Shown piece after piece: positions 17,429 to 26,233 of a stretch of DNA of 64,000 nucleotides. Each line of letters starts with the position of its first letter. Position 1 is the stretch's first letter. The notes below the pieces were generated by a model, which saw nothing but the letters and a program-made list of their open reading frames with translations, had not been told where the DNA came from and did not search any database. The position numbers were made by a program, and so were the translations under genes. This stretch comes from Comamonas sp. KCTC 72670 (lineage in GTDB: Bacteria > Myxococcota > Myxococcia > Myxococcales > Myxococcaceae): assembly GCA_014656495.1 (NCBI GenBank), contig BNCN01000020.1, positions 47,940-111,939 on the forward strand. Reading direction: 5' to 3'.

Positions 17429-19258
17429 ATGCGGAGCGAGGACATCCCCATCACCCCGAGGACCCGCGCGCTCATCGTGCGCTACGAGCAGGACCGGCCC
17501 GTCATCGAGGCCACCGCGCGGGACACCCTGATTCGGTACGGCTTGGAGGGCGACCGCGACGTGGCCTCCGTCGTCCTGCATCCGCATGACCCCACCCGGG
17601 CGGCCCGGAGTCTCCCCGGGCAGGAGTGGGGCGAGGCCTTCAGTGAGCACGAGCGTTTCGCGGCGGCCTTGCTCAAGCGGGAAGCGGACCTCCACATCGA
17701 CCATCTCCCGGTTCACATCTTCGGCTGTGCGCCCCTGTCGTTGATGCTCGAGCTGGCGTCGCGCCTGCCGCGGCGGCCGGTCTGTGTCTATCAACAGGCG
17801 CAGGATGGCTCCTGGTCGCTGGGGTATGACCGGACGACCGCTCCGGCGCCGGAAGACTTCTTCGAGGTGGATGGGCTCCCCTCCGCGCGCCAGGGTGGAC
17901 GGGGGCATGTCCTGCTGGTCGTCGAGGTGACGCGCGCCATCCGGGACAACGTGCGCTCCAAGGTGTCAACGTGGCTGCCCGACGCTTCCATCCTGACGAC
18001 GGTCTGTCTCCGGCCCCGGTCAGGGCCGTCTCCCGCGGCGGTCCAGAATCCGGGGCAGGTGGCGCGCGCGGTGGTGCAGTTCCGGAAGGTGCTCGACAAA
18101 CTGCATGAGCTGCTGGAGGGCGCCGAATCGGTGGTCCTGGCCATCGACGCGCCGGGCAGTCTCGCGGCGGCGTTGGGCACGGTGGTCAATCCGACCACGC
18201 AGCATCCGCTGACGCTCCTCCACTTCAACGCGGACCGGCAGTTCTACGACAGGGTCCATGTCATCCGCGCCCGCCGCGACGTCGCGCCCCGGGTCCCCAC
18301 CGCGGAAGACATGCTCGCGGCCACGCGGGTGCTCCGGGAGGTGCAGCGGGTCCACAAGGAGCTGGTCGCCTGGCTCCGGGAGCCCGAGCAGAAGCCGCTC
18401 GTCGAGCACATCGATGGACAGGCTTACCTGCGGAGTGAAATCGAGGATGAGCCCGCTTACGAGCCCACGCCGCTCTTTCGTCATGGCGCAGGGCGGTGGA
18501 AGCTCGACTGGGCGCTGCTGCTGGGGTTGGGCGCGCTGAGCGAGCGGCTCCAGTCGGAGGAGGACTGGAGGGAGTGCCTCCGGCTGTTCCTCATCCACGA
18601 GGCATACCATGTCCGCCAGGGCGGACTGACCTCGTACACCTACCGGGGGATTGGCCGGGCCGGCTTCGTGCTGGAGGCCGCGGATTACGACGCGGATGCC
18701 GTGGGGGTCGAGGTGGCGCTGGCGTGGCGCAAGGCCAAGCAGGGCGGCACCGTGAAGGACGTGGGGCAGGTGAAGACGCTCGAGTCCATCATCTGGAACT
18801 CGCTGGAGATTCTCCGGGTCTTCGAGCCCGAGCGTCCCGTGCGGGAGCTGGCCGAGCGGAGGTTGCGCCGGTACCTCATCTGGCTCTTCCACGCGTGCCG
18901 GTTCTCGGTGCTCGCGCCGAGCTCTCCGGACGCGGAGGTGCGGGATGAGCTGGAGCGGGTGACGGTGGAGTTGGTGGGCCTCCCCGCCTTCCGGGACCCG
19001 CACGAGAGCTACTTCCAGCAGCGGGTCCGGTTGTCGCTGGAGGACTCGCGCGAGCCGGTGATGCTGGCGCTCTACTTTCGGCACCGGCTGGTTCGCATGG
19101 AGAATCAGCGGGATTGGGTCGAGGACCTGCTCGCGGCGCTCCGGGACTGGGAAGCGTCTCCTCGCCGGAAGCTCCAAGACCGGATGCGGCTGCTGTTCGA
19201 GCGCCTCTTCGAAGGGCAGCAGGAGCTGCTCTCGGCCCGGCGGCCCGGCACGCGGTAG
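17429..19258 (+). CDS. SAVED sensor fused to a HExxH metallopeptidase-like domain
   Basis: 609 residues; ATG at 17429 with AGGAGAGG upstream. The N-terminal half (about 1-290) reads as a SAVED domain made of two CARF-like repeats: LPVHIFGCAPLSLMLELASR at 94-113 with VCVYQQ after it, and VVLAIDAPGSLAAALG near 235-250 with LTLLHFN after it. The C-terminal half carries H390-E391-x-x-H394 (FLIHEAYHVRQGG), then VLEAADYDADAVGVEVA at 414-430, giving E416, D419 or D423 as the likely third zinc ligand; this resembles the E/D-x-x-AD pattern after HExxH in gluzincin peptidases. I infer a protease switched on by a cyclic oligonucleotide. It lies between the CD-NTase and cmr1 (61 bp), so either the CD-NTase or Cas10 could supply the signal. 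The remaining C-terminus is helical. Confidence 0.75.
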   Translation: MRSEDIPITPRTRALIVRYEQDRPVIEATARDTLIRYGLEGDRDVASVVLHPHDPTRAARSLPGQEWGEAFSEHERFAAALLKREADLHIDHLPVHIFGCAPLSLMLELASRLPRRPVCVYQQAQDGSWSLGYDRTTAPAPEDFFEVDGLPSARQGGRGHVLLVVEVTRAIRDNVRSKVSTWLPDASILTTVCLRPRSGPSPAAVQNPGQVARAVVQFRKVLDKLHELLEGAESVVLAIDAPGSLAAALGTVVNPTTQHPLTLLHFNADRQFYDRVHVIRARRDVAPRVPTAEDMLAATRVLREVQRVHKELVAWLREPEQKPLVEHIDGQAYLRSEIEDEPAYEPTPLFRHGAGRWKLDWALLLGLGALSERLQSEEDWRECLRLFLIHEAYHVRQGGLTSYTYRGIGRAGFVLEAADYDADAVGVEVALAWRKAKQGGTVKDVGQVKTLESIIWNSLEILRVFEPERPVRELAERRLRRYLIWLFHACRFSVLAPSSPDAEVRDELERVTVELVGLPAFRDPHESYFQQRVRLSLEDSREPVMLALYFRHRLVRMENQRDWVEDLLAALRDWEASPRRKLQDRMRLLFERLFEGQQELLSARRPGTR

Positions 19259-19319
19259 CCGCGCGTCTGTCCTTTCAGCTCGTTCTCCGTGTTGCCCGAC
19301 CTCCTGCCGTGGGAGCGCC

Positions 19320-20795
19320 ATGTCCCTCTTGGACCTGCCTGAACCTTCTTCAACCGAAGTCAGCTTCTTGCGCCGGCGCTCCGCCTCGGCACCGTCGCTG
19401 GAGTCCTTCACGTTGGCCCTGAAGACCGTCACGCCCATCCTGGGGGGCGGCGTCATCGCGCGGAGCCCCGAGCTTCCCAGCGTGGACATCATCCGGGTCC
19501 CCACCTTGCGCGGGCACCTGCGCTTCTGGTGGCGCGCGCTCTACGGCCACGACTTCGTCGCGCGGGGTTCTGCTGGCGCGGAGGAGCTGTCGCTCCGGGA
19601 GCGGCAGCTCTGGGGCGGCATGGGACGGGCGGGAAAGGTGCTGAATGAAGACGCGAAGCGCGCCCATCGCTCGCAGGTGGAAATCCGCGTGCTGGACGTG
19701 CGTCCCGCGGGGGAAGACACGGGGAAGATTGGTCTGGGGACTCCGCCTGCGTACGCGCTGTGGCCAGCGCGAAACAAGGGTAAGCAGGACGACATACCGC
19801 GTTGGAGTCCTGGTCTGCGCTTCACGCTGGAGGTCATTGCTCCGCCGGGAGAGCCGATGGCTCAAGTGCGCAATGCACTTCGCGCATGGATTCTGTTCGG
19901 CGGGTACGGCTCGAGGTCCAGACGTGGATGTGGCTCGATGGACCTGGAGTCCAGGGATCCGAAACTCCGCGCGCAATGGTTGCCCTCTGAATCGAGCCGG
20001 GAATCGTTACAACGCGTGTTGGGGGGGCTCCCGCTGTTTACGACGTCCCCCCAGGGGCCTCCCTGTGACATGGCGACGCTTCAGGGGGCGTACCTGTATC
20101 GCGCGAGCGCGAATGCGCGCGTCTCCAATGGCAGTGATGCTTGGACGTACGCGCTTGGCTGGCTCCGTGACTTCCGGCAGGGCACCGAGAGGTGGGGGGA
20201 AATGAGGCCGGCGAGAAATCCAAGCGAGAAGGGCCGGGATGGCCGCTCCAACTGGCCAGAGGCAGACAAGATTCGTCGCTTTGCTCGCCCTTCCCTCCGA
20301 GACGTACGGGGCATGGCATCCGGCAAGGCATATCCCGAGGAGCATGCGCCTCGCCCGGAGCATTCAGCCTCCCCAGCCTGGCCACGGGCTGGGTTTGGAT
20401 TGCCTATCGTTTTTCACTTCCAGCCGGAGAACAGGGATGAACAGCCGTACTCTCCGCAAGAGCCTGCCGGCTGCGTGCTGCAGTGGGCGAGGAAGATAAA
20501 AAATCGGTGGGAGCCGATGGACCGGCTCGCGTCGCCCCTTATCGTCAAGGCGCTGCCGCTCGCGAATGGCCAATTCACGCCCATCGCGCTGTGGCTGGAG
20601 CGCGGGACCCCCGCGAACGGCCACGTCGTCATGATGCAGAACAAGAGGGTGGTTGCGCGCTCTGAGGTGTCTTTCGAGAAGTCCTTTCGCGCCAGCGATG
20701 ACACCCCGCTCTTCAAGCCACTCCAGTGCGCGGACAACCTCCGCGACGCCTTCTTCCAGTGGCTGAAGGAAACCCGCAAGGCCCAGGAGGCGTGA
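19320..20795 (+). CDS. cmr1: Cmr1, type III-B CRISPR effector subunit (Cas7-like RAMP)
   Basis: 491 residues. The N-terminal LALKTVTPILGGG, then RVPTLRGHLRFWWRAL, and the glycine-rich loop FGGYGSRSRRGCGSM near residue 200 are diagnostic of Cmr1, the subunit capping the 3' end of the crRNA in Cmr complexes. A second RAMP-like region lies in the C-terminal half. It is the first of seven tightly packed genes cmr1-6 and cas6 on the plus strand; the gap to cmr2 is 4 bp. A GGGAG lies before the ATG. Upstream, only 61 bp separate it from the SAVED-peptidase, so a common transcript is possible. Confidence 0.92.
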   Translation: MSLLDLPEPSSTEVSFLRRRSASAPSLESFTLALKTVTPILGGGVIARSPELPSVDIIRVPTLRGHLRFWWRALYGHDFVARGSAGAEELSLRERQLWGGMGRAGKVLNEDAKRAHRSQVEIRVLDVRPAGEDTGKIGLGTPPAYALWPARNKGKQDDIPRWSPGLRFTLEVIAPPGEPMAQVRNALRAWILFGGYGSRSRRGCGSMDLESRDPKLRAQWLPSESSRESLQRVLGGLPLFTTSPQGPPCDMATLQGAYLYRASANARVSNGSDAWTYALGWLRDFRQGTERWGEMRPARNPSEKGRDGRSNWPEADKIRRFARPSLRDVRGMASGKAYPEEHAPRPEHSASPAWPRAGFGLPIVFHFQPENRDEQPYSPQEPAGCVLQWARKIKNRWEPMDRLASPLIVKALPLANGQFTPIALWLERGTPANGHVVMMQNKRVVARSEVSFEKSFRASDDTPLFKPLQCADNLRDAFFQWLKETRKAQEA

Positions 20796-20799
20796 GCCC

Positions 20800-22590
20800 A
20801 TGAAACACGTCATCGCTCTCAAGGTGGGCCCGGTGCAGGGCTACATCGCGCAGGCTCGCCGCACGCGGGACCTCTGGTATGGCAGTCAGCTCCTGTCGAA
20901 GCTGGCCCGGGAGATGGCGAGGTCGCTCGAAGCGTCAGGCGCCTCGCTCATCTTTCCGCATCCGGAGCAGGTGAGCGACATGAGCACCGGGGTGGCCAAC
21001 AAGGTCGTCGCGCTGGTGGAGGACGCTCCGGATCAGGCTGCCCGGCGTGCCAGGGACGCTGCGAAGTCCCTGCTTCGGGAAGAGTGGAAGCGGGTCTTCG
21101 GCAAATGCGCGGCCCTCCTCATCTCCGGCGCGGAGGCGCTCGCCGAGGAGCAACTCGACAGCTTCCTGGAGGTCCATGCCGCGTGGGCGCTCGTCGAGGA
21201 CGCCCCCACGGGCTACGCCACCGCCTTGCAGGAGGCCGAACGTGCCCTGGAGGCACGCCGCGGCCTGCGCGAGTTCGCACCGTGGAAGCAGACGCCCCCC
21301 GAGGGCACACACAAATCGAGCCTCGACGGCGCGCGTGTGTCCTTGCTTCGCCGCGACCGCGAGAAGGGCCACCTCTGGAGCGCCCTCCGCATCGGCCTGC
21401 GCGAGGAGTTGGATGCGCTCGGCGTGCTCAAGCGCGCGGGTGGGAGTCCGGGCCAGTTCGTGCCCGTGCCCTCCATCGGGTTGGCGGCCTGGCTCCAGGC
21501 CGCGCGTGCGCGGCATCCGGAGCTCCTCGCTCGACTCAAGGAGGCGTGTGACGCGCGTGACTTCCAAGCCGTGAGCACGAAGTCGCGTCCCTGGGTGGAG
21601 GCGTTCCCCTACGACGGGCAGTTGCTCCAGCCCGAGCGGTTGCCGCCGTACTTCGAGGAGTACGCCATCCCCGAGGCCCGGCAGGCCGCCGCGCGCTTCG
21701 GCCGTGACTTCGTGGAGCCCTTGCGTCGCGCCATGAAGACAGAGCCCTTCCCTTACGTGGCTTGCCTGGTGGCGGATGGTGACCGGATGGGCCGCGCGCT
21801 GGAGCAACTCGCGAAGCGGCCTGATGGGCATCAGGCGCACCAGCGTGTCTCCCGGGCGCTCGCGGGTTTCACGCAGGAGGCGAAGCGCATCGTTGAGGTG
21901 AAGCACCGCGGCGTGCTCGTCTACGCGGGCGGAGACGACGTGCTCGCCTTCGTCACGCCCATGGACGCGCCCGCGTGCGCGCAGGCGCTTGCCACCTCCT
22001 TTCGTTCAACGCTGGAGGCCGCGCTCGCTGGCACGGGCGCGGACGTTCCCACGCTGTCCGTGGGAGTGGGCGTCGGTCATGTCCTGGAGAGCCTGGGCGA
22101 GCTGCTCACGCTGGGCCGCCGCGCGGAGACCGCCGCGAAGAAGGCGGGACGCAATGCGCTGGCCGTCCTCGTGGCGAAGCACGCCGGCCGGGAGCGGCTG
22201 TGGACCGCGCCGTGGACCGCCGACCCCGTGAGACAACTGGAGAAGGACGTGGCGCTGCTTTCGCGGGACACCCTGCCGCTGCCCCTGGGCAAGGTCCACG
22301 AGGTGGCGGCCCTCGCGCGCCGCTTCCCCGAGGGCACCGCCGACGCGCCCACGTTGGCCCAACTGCTGAAGGACGAAGCTGGCCGAATCCTCGCCAGGAC
22401 CGAGGCGGGCCGAGCGCCCAAGCCGCTCAAGCCGGAGGAGGTGGGCCTCGATCTGTCCACGGACCCTCACGCTCGCGAGTCGCCGCTGGTGGCGCTGGAG
22501 CGCTGGTCCGCGCGGTTGCTGGTCGCGGACACCTTCGCTCGTGCGGGACGCGGGCTCGTTTCAGCCAAGGACAAGGAAGGTGCGAGATGA
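20800..22590 (+). CDS. cmr2: Cmr2/Cas10, type III-B large subunit, cyclic oligoadenylate synthase
   Basis: 596 residues. The first palm has VACLVADGDRMGRAL (D326), the second has YAGGDDVLAF with the GGDD at 377-380, both intact, so target-RNA-dependent synthesis of cyclic oligoadenylates is expected. The protein begins directly with the zinc-finger/palm part (HVIALKVGPVQGYIAQARRTRDLW); the N-terminal HD nuclease domain of many Cas10 proteins is absent, which makes it short for the family and predicts no single-strand DNase activity. The stop overlaps the cmr3 start. No CARF nuclease (Csm6, Csx1, Can1) is visible near it, leaving the SAVED proteins as the nearest candidate readers of its product. 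Confidence 0.94.
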   Translation: MKHVIALKVGPVQGYIAQARRTRDLWYGSQLLSKLAREMARSLEASGASLIFPHPEQVSDMSTGVANKVVALVEDAPDQAARRARDAAKSLLREEWKRVFGKCAALLISGAEALAEEQLDSFLEVHAAWALVEDAPTGYATALQEAERALEARRGLREFAPWKQTPPEGTHKSSLDGARVSLLRRDREKGHLWSALRIGLREELDALGVLKRAGGSPGQFVPVPSIGLAAWLQAARARHPELLARLKEACDARDFQAVSTKSRPWVEAFPYDGQLLQPERLPPYFEEYAIPEARQAAARFGRDFVEPLRRAMKTEPFPYVACLVADGDRMGRALEQLAKRPDGHQAHQRVSRALAGFTQEAKRIVEVKHRGVLVYAGGDDVLAFVTPMDAPACAQALATSFRSTLEAALAGTGADVPTLSVGVGVGHVLESLGELLTLGRRAETAAKKAGRNALAVLVAKHAGRERLWTAPWTADPVRQLEKDVALLSRDTLPLPLGKVHEVAALARRFPEGTADAPTLAQLLKDEAGRILARTEAGRAPKPLKPEEVGLDLSTDPHARESPLVALERWSARLLVADTFARAGRGLVSAKDKEGAR

Positions 22591-23789
22591 GTGACGCGTG
22601 CTTCGCGCTGCTGCCGCGCGACGGCCTGTCGGCCAAGGATGGCCGGGGCTGGTACACCTCGGAAGTGGGGCGCGGGTACTCCCTGCCGTGGCCCCTGCCC
22701 ACCACGGTGCGAGGCGCCCTTCGCGCCGCCTGGGGCCACGACGTCATGGCGGCCACGGGCATCACCCTGTCCCCAGAGACGTGGGAGCGGCGCTCGGAGC
22801 AAGTGGGGCTCCAGCGCTTCATCGCGCTGCGCCGCGCGTTGGGGGAGTCGTTCACGCGCGCCCACCGGATGTGGCCCGTTCCCGCCGACGCGGTGCGTGT
22901 CCTCGACGAGCGGGGCGTGGAGTGTCTGGTCCGCCTGGAGCCGCACCCCGGTGGTGCCATGACGCTAGGACCGGACGAAGACGACGCCCGTGAGGCGCTG
23001 TGGCATCCGCGCCGGAGCGCGAGCGGCAAGCCGCTGGCCTCGCCCTTGTTCTGGCCGGAGTCCCGGATGATGGCGTGGCTGAGCGGTGCGCCAGTCTCCC
23101 CCGGGCCGGAGCATGAGGGTTTGTCGCAGCGCACGGACATCCACCTGGCCATCGACGTGGAGACGCAGGCGTCGCAGGACTCGATGCTCCACTCCCGCGA
23201 GGTGGTCGAGTTGCTGCGCGCCCAGCGGCAGGCGGGAGGCCTCGCCGTGGAGGAGTGGGCGCTCGGCCTCTCCTGCGTGTGGCCGGACCCGGCCAGCGGG
23301 CTGCCGCGAGGCCCAGTGGGCCTGGGCGGGCGGCGGCGTCTCTCGGCCGTGGAGCGGCTGGGCGCGGAGCTCTTCGCCATGCCGGATGCGCTGGCCCAGA
23401 GGACGCGAGGCTTGCGTCTGGTGCTGGCCACTCCCGCGGAGTTCCAGCGCGGCTGGCTGCCGGACGGCTTCGAGCGCGTGGCCGGTGCGCCGCCCTGTTA
23501 CGTGGGCCGGTTGCCCTGCGTCGACGCGCCCGTGGTGCTGCGGGCCGCGTTGGTGCCCCGGCCGCTGGAGGTGTCGGGCTGGGACCTGGTGCGGCGGCGG
23601 CCTCGGCCCACGCGGCGCTGGGTGCCCGCGGGCGCCGTCTACTTCTTCGAGAAGCACGGCGGTGGGGACTTCACCGCCGACGAGCTGCGCGCGCTGTGGC
23701 TGGCCTCCTGGGGCGGCGGCCACGCGGAGGCGCTGGGGCAGGTGCTGCCCGGCGTTTGGCAACCGCCCCATCATGGACAAGGAGCCTGA
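22587..23789 (+). CDS. cmr3: Cmr3, type III-B effector subunit (Cas5-like RAMP)
   Basis: 400 residues from the ATG at 22587, which overlaps the cmr2 stop (ATGA). Features of the family include the N-terminal FALLPRDGLSAKDGRGW, SLPWPLPTTVRGALRAAWG, and a C-terminal VPAGAVYFFEKHGG. Cmr3 binds the 5' tag of the crRNA and contacts Cas10, forming the base of the complex. It is slightly longer than the archaeal proteins but within the bacterial range. Position between cmr2 and cmr4 with two bases to the next gene supports the assignment. Confidence 0.9.
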   Translation: MSDACFALLPRDGLSAKDGRGWYTSEVGRGYSLPWPLPTTVRGALRAAWGHDVMAATGITLSPETWERRSEQVGLQRFIALRRALGESFTRAHRMWPVPADAVRVLDERGVECLVRLEPHPGGAMTLGPDEDDAREALWHPRRSASGKPLASPLFWPESRMMAWLSGAPVSPGPEHEGLSQRTDIHLAIDVETQASQDSMLHSREVVELLRAQRQAGGLAVEEWALGLSCVWPDPASGLPRGPVGLGGRRRLSAVERLGAELFAMPDALAQRTRGLRLVLATPAEFQRGWLPDGFERVAGAPPCYVGRLPCVDAPVVLRAALVPRPLEVSGWDLVRRRPRPTRRWVPAGAVYFFEKHGGGDFTADELRALWLASWGGGHAEALGQVLPGVWQPPHHGQGA

Positions 23790-23791
23790 GC

Positions 23792-24736
23792 ATGGAGAGC
23801 CGACCCTATCTGCTTCACGCGCTGTCGCCGCTGCACGTGGGCACCGGACAGAGCGTGGGCGTCATCGACCTGCCCCTGGCGCGGATGAAGGCCACGGGCA
23901 TCCCCTTCGTCCCGGGCTCGTCGCTCAAGGGCGTGCTGCGCGAGCTGCGGCGGCCTCGCGAGGAGGCGGGCGACGCGAAGAATCTGCACGACGCCGTCTT
24001 CGGGCCTCGGCGCCTGACGGCGGGCCCGGCGGGTGATGAACCTGGGGACTACGCGGGCGCGCTGGTGGTGGGCGACGCGCGGCTGCTCGCCCTGCCCGTG
24101 CGCAGCTTCGTGGGCACCTTCGCGCTGGTGACCTCGCCCTTGTTGCTCGCGTTGGCGCGCCGGGACCTGGGCGAGACGGCGGGGGCGTGGCCCATGGTTG
24201 CGCCTTTGGGCCGGCTCGGCGCGCGTGTGGCCTCCGTGAAGGGCAGCTCCGTCGTGTATGGCGCCGGGACGCCGTCGGCCCGCGTGTACCTGGAGGACCT
24301 GGACCTCCCCGTCGAGCCGAACGACGACGCGGCCCTGGGTGCCTGGGCCCAGGGGCTGGGTGGGTTGCTGCCGGTGGAGGAGCGCGACCTGCTGGCGGAG
24401 CGGCTGGTTTTGGTGGACGACGAGACGATGTCCTTCCTCTGGGAGACGGCCACGCAGGTGGACACGCGCGTGAGCATCGACCCGGTGACGGGCACCGCCG
24501 CGCCTGGACAGCTCTGGACGGAGGAGAGTCTTCCCGCGGAGACGCTGTTGGTGGGCGTGCTGGGCGCAACGGGCACCTTCAACAAGGCCCCGCGCAAGTT
24601 GTCGGCGGAGGAGGTGCTGGGCGAGGCGCTCGGTGGTGTGGGCACGGTGCTTCAACTGGGCGGCAAGGCCACCGTGGGGCGCGGCCGGTGCCGGCTGCTG
24701 GGCTGGGCGGCGGCGAATGCGCGAGGTGGCCGATGA
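23792..24736 (+). CDS. cmr4: Cmr4, type III-B backbone subunit and target-RNA nuclease (Cas7-like)
   Basis: 314 residues; ATG at 23792 with AAGGAG upstream. The opening LHALSPLHVGTGQSVGVID then IPFVPGSSLKGVLRE is the standard Cmr4 signature. The aspartate in GVIDLPLA is residue 26, the position of the catalytic aspartate (D26) of characterised Cmr4 proteins, so cleavage of target RNA at six-base intervals is expected. Several copies of this subunit form the filament along the crRNA. The C-terminal glycine loop GGKATVGRGRC is also present. Its stop overlaps the cmr5 start. Confidence 0.94.
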   Translation: MESRPYLLHALSPLHVGTGQSVGVIDLPLARMKATGIPFVPGSSLKGVLRELRRPREEAGDAKNLHDAVFGPRRLTAGPAGDEPGDYAGALVVGDARLLALPVRSFVGTFALVTSPLLLALARRDLGETAGAWPMVAPLGRLGARVASVKGSSVVYGAGTPSARVYLEDLDLPVEPNDDAALGAWAQGLGGLLPVEERDLLAERLVLVDDETMSFLWETATQVDTRVSIDPVTGTAAPGQLWTEESLPAETLLVGVLGATGTFNKAPRKLSAEEVLGEALGGVGTVLQLGGKATVGRGRCRLLGWAAANARGGR

Positions 24737-25134
24737 CGGCCCAGACGCGAGAGCAGCAGCGCGCGCTGGAGGTCTATGCTCGGGTCCGCGCGGTGCCCTC
24801 CGGCTTGTGCGCGGAGTACAAGCCCCGGGTGAACGGCCTGGGCGCGGCGGTGCTGCGCGACGGACTGGCGGCGGCGCTCTCCTTCCTGGAGCGTGAGCGC
24901 GCCAAGAACGAGGCCGCGCGGCAGTTGCTGAAAGACCTGGCCTTCTGTTTGTCCCAGGCGCGGCTTCCTGGGCTGTCAAAGCCTGGTTTGAGCGATGAGA
25001 GCCTGCCGCAAGAGGTGCGGCGACTGGGGTTGAGTGAGTACATGCTGGCCACGCGCGAGTCGCTCCGGCTGCTGATCTGGTTCCGCCGCGCGGTGCAGGC
25101 CACGTTCCCCGCGGAGGTGCCTGGTGATGCGTGA
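24733..25134 (+). CDS. cmr5: Cmr5, type III-B small subunit
   Basis: 133 residues, almost wholly helical, as expected for the Cas11-like small subunit that lies along the belly of the complex and binds target RNA. The sequence TREQQRALEVYARV and the size fit Cmr5; motif content in this family is low, so position between cmr4 and cmr6 with overlapping starts and stops carries much of the weight. The start ATG at 24733 overlaps the cmr4 stop (ATGA) and its end overlaps the cmr6 start by eight bases. Confidence 0.86.
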   Translation: MTAQTREQQRALEVYARVRAVPSGLCAEYKPRVNGLGAAVLRDGLAAALSFLERERAKNEAARQLLKDLAFCLSQARLPGLSKPGLSDESLPQEVRRLGLSEYMLATRESLRLLIWFRRAVQATFPAEVPGDA

Positions 25135-26233
25135 CGCTCAGACGCCGGTGGAGACCATGCGTGTCGACTTGCGACCGCTCGCGGGGCGGGTGGAAGAGGG
25201 CGCTCACGCCGGGCTCCTGTACGAGCGGTACGCGCCAGCGAAGGTTCATGGCAAGGACCCGAAGGACGACCCGTGGGAGCAGTGGTTGTCCGGGTTGGAG
25301 ACGCACCCCGAGCCCAAGGGATACGCCGTCGCCTACAAGCGCTGGGAGGAGTCGCTCCGTCAGTCGTACACGGTGACCTTCCGGGCGCGTGTCGACAGCC
25401 GCCTGTTGGTGGGGCATGGCAATGCCTCACCAACCGAGGTGGGGCTGACGCTGCACCACACGTGGGGCGTGCCCGTGGTGCCGGGCTCATCCCTCAAGGG
25501 CGTGCTCGCCGGATATCTGCGCGCGGTGTATGGCGATGACGCGACGGAGGCGCGGCGTCGGCTCTTCGGTGTACCCGGGGAGGATGGCGCGCAGGCCCAT
25601 GCGGGCGAGGTCATCTTCCACGACGCGCAGTGGGTGCCGCATCCTCGCGAGTCAGAGGGGAAGAAGCTTCCTCCGTTCCTGGCCCGCGACGTGCTCACGG
25701 TCCACCACACGGGTTGGTATGGCGGCTCGTCCGAGTGGCCGAACGATTATGAGTCGCCCAAGCCCGTGGCCTTCTTGACGGTTCGTCCTGGGGGCTGCTT
25801 CCTCGTGGCCTTGAGCCTGGCGCCGGGGATGGAGGCGGACCCCCAGGCGGAGGCGTTCTTGTCCTGGACCGCGAGGCGATTGGACGAAGCGCTGCGGCAC
25901 TGGGGCGTGGGGGGCAAGACGGCGGCGGGTTATGGCAGGCTGGTCCGGCAGGGGAACTTCGACATCCGTTCGCCGCTGCGTCCGGTGCGCGCTTCGCCCG
26001 CGCTGACGGAGTTCCTGGCGTGGGCGAAGGCCCGCCAGGAGGATCAAACCCACAAGCGGGAGGTCCTGAAGCAGTTCGATGAGGTCTGGTTGCCACGGCT
26101 GGCGTCCCTGGCACCGGAGGCTCGCGGCGCGAGCGCGGACGCGCTGCGGAGGCTCGTGAACAAGCACCCGAAGCTCGAGGTGCTGAGGGATGCGTTGATT
26201 GCGCGGATGATGGGTGTGGGAGGTGGCGCGTGA
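25127..26233 (+). CDS. cmr6: Cmr6, type III-B effector subunit (Cas7-like RAMP)
   Basis: About 368 residues. The middle contains VPVVPGSSLKGVLAGYLRAVYG and the C-terminal third contains HWGVGGKTAAGYGRL, the glycine-rich loop typical of Cmr6, which caps the Cmr4 filament together with Cmr1. The ATG at 25127 or the GTG at 25124 could start it; both lie behind GGAGG and inside the end of cmr5. The extended N-terminus (about 75 residues before the first RAMP strand) is usual for bacterial members. It overlaps the following cas6 by four bases. Confidence 0.92.
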   Translation: MRDAQTPVETMRVDLRPLAGRVEEGAHAGLLYERYAPAKVHGKDPKDDPWEQWLSGLETHPEPKGYAVAYKRWEESLRQSYTVTFRARVDSRLLVGHGNASPTEVGLTLHHTWGVPVVPGSSLKGVLAGYLRAVYGDDATEARRRLFGVPGEDGAQAHAGEVIFHDAQWVPHPRESEGKKLPPFLARDVLTVHHTGWYGGSSEWPNDYESPKPVAFLTVRPGGCFLVALSLAPGMEADPQAEAFLSWTARRLDEALRHWGVGGKTAAGYGRLVRQGNFDIRSPLRPVRASPALTEFLAWAKARQEDQTHKREVLKQFDEVWLPRLASLAPEARGASADALRRLVNKHPKLEVLRDALIARMMGVGGGA

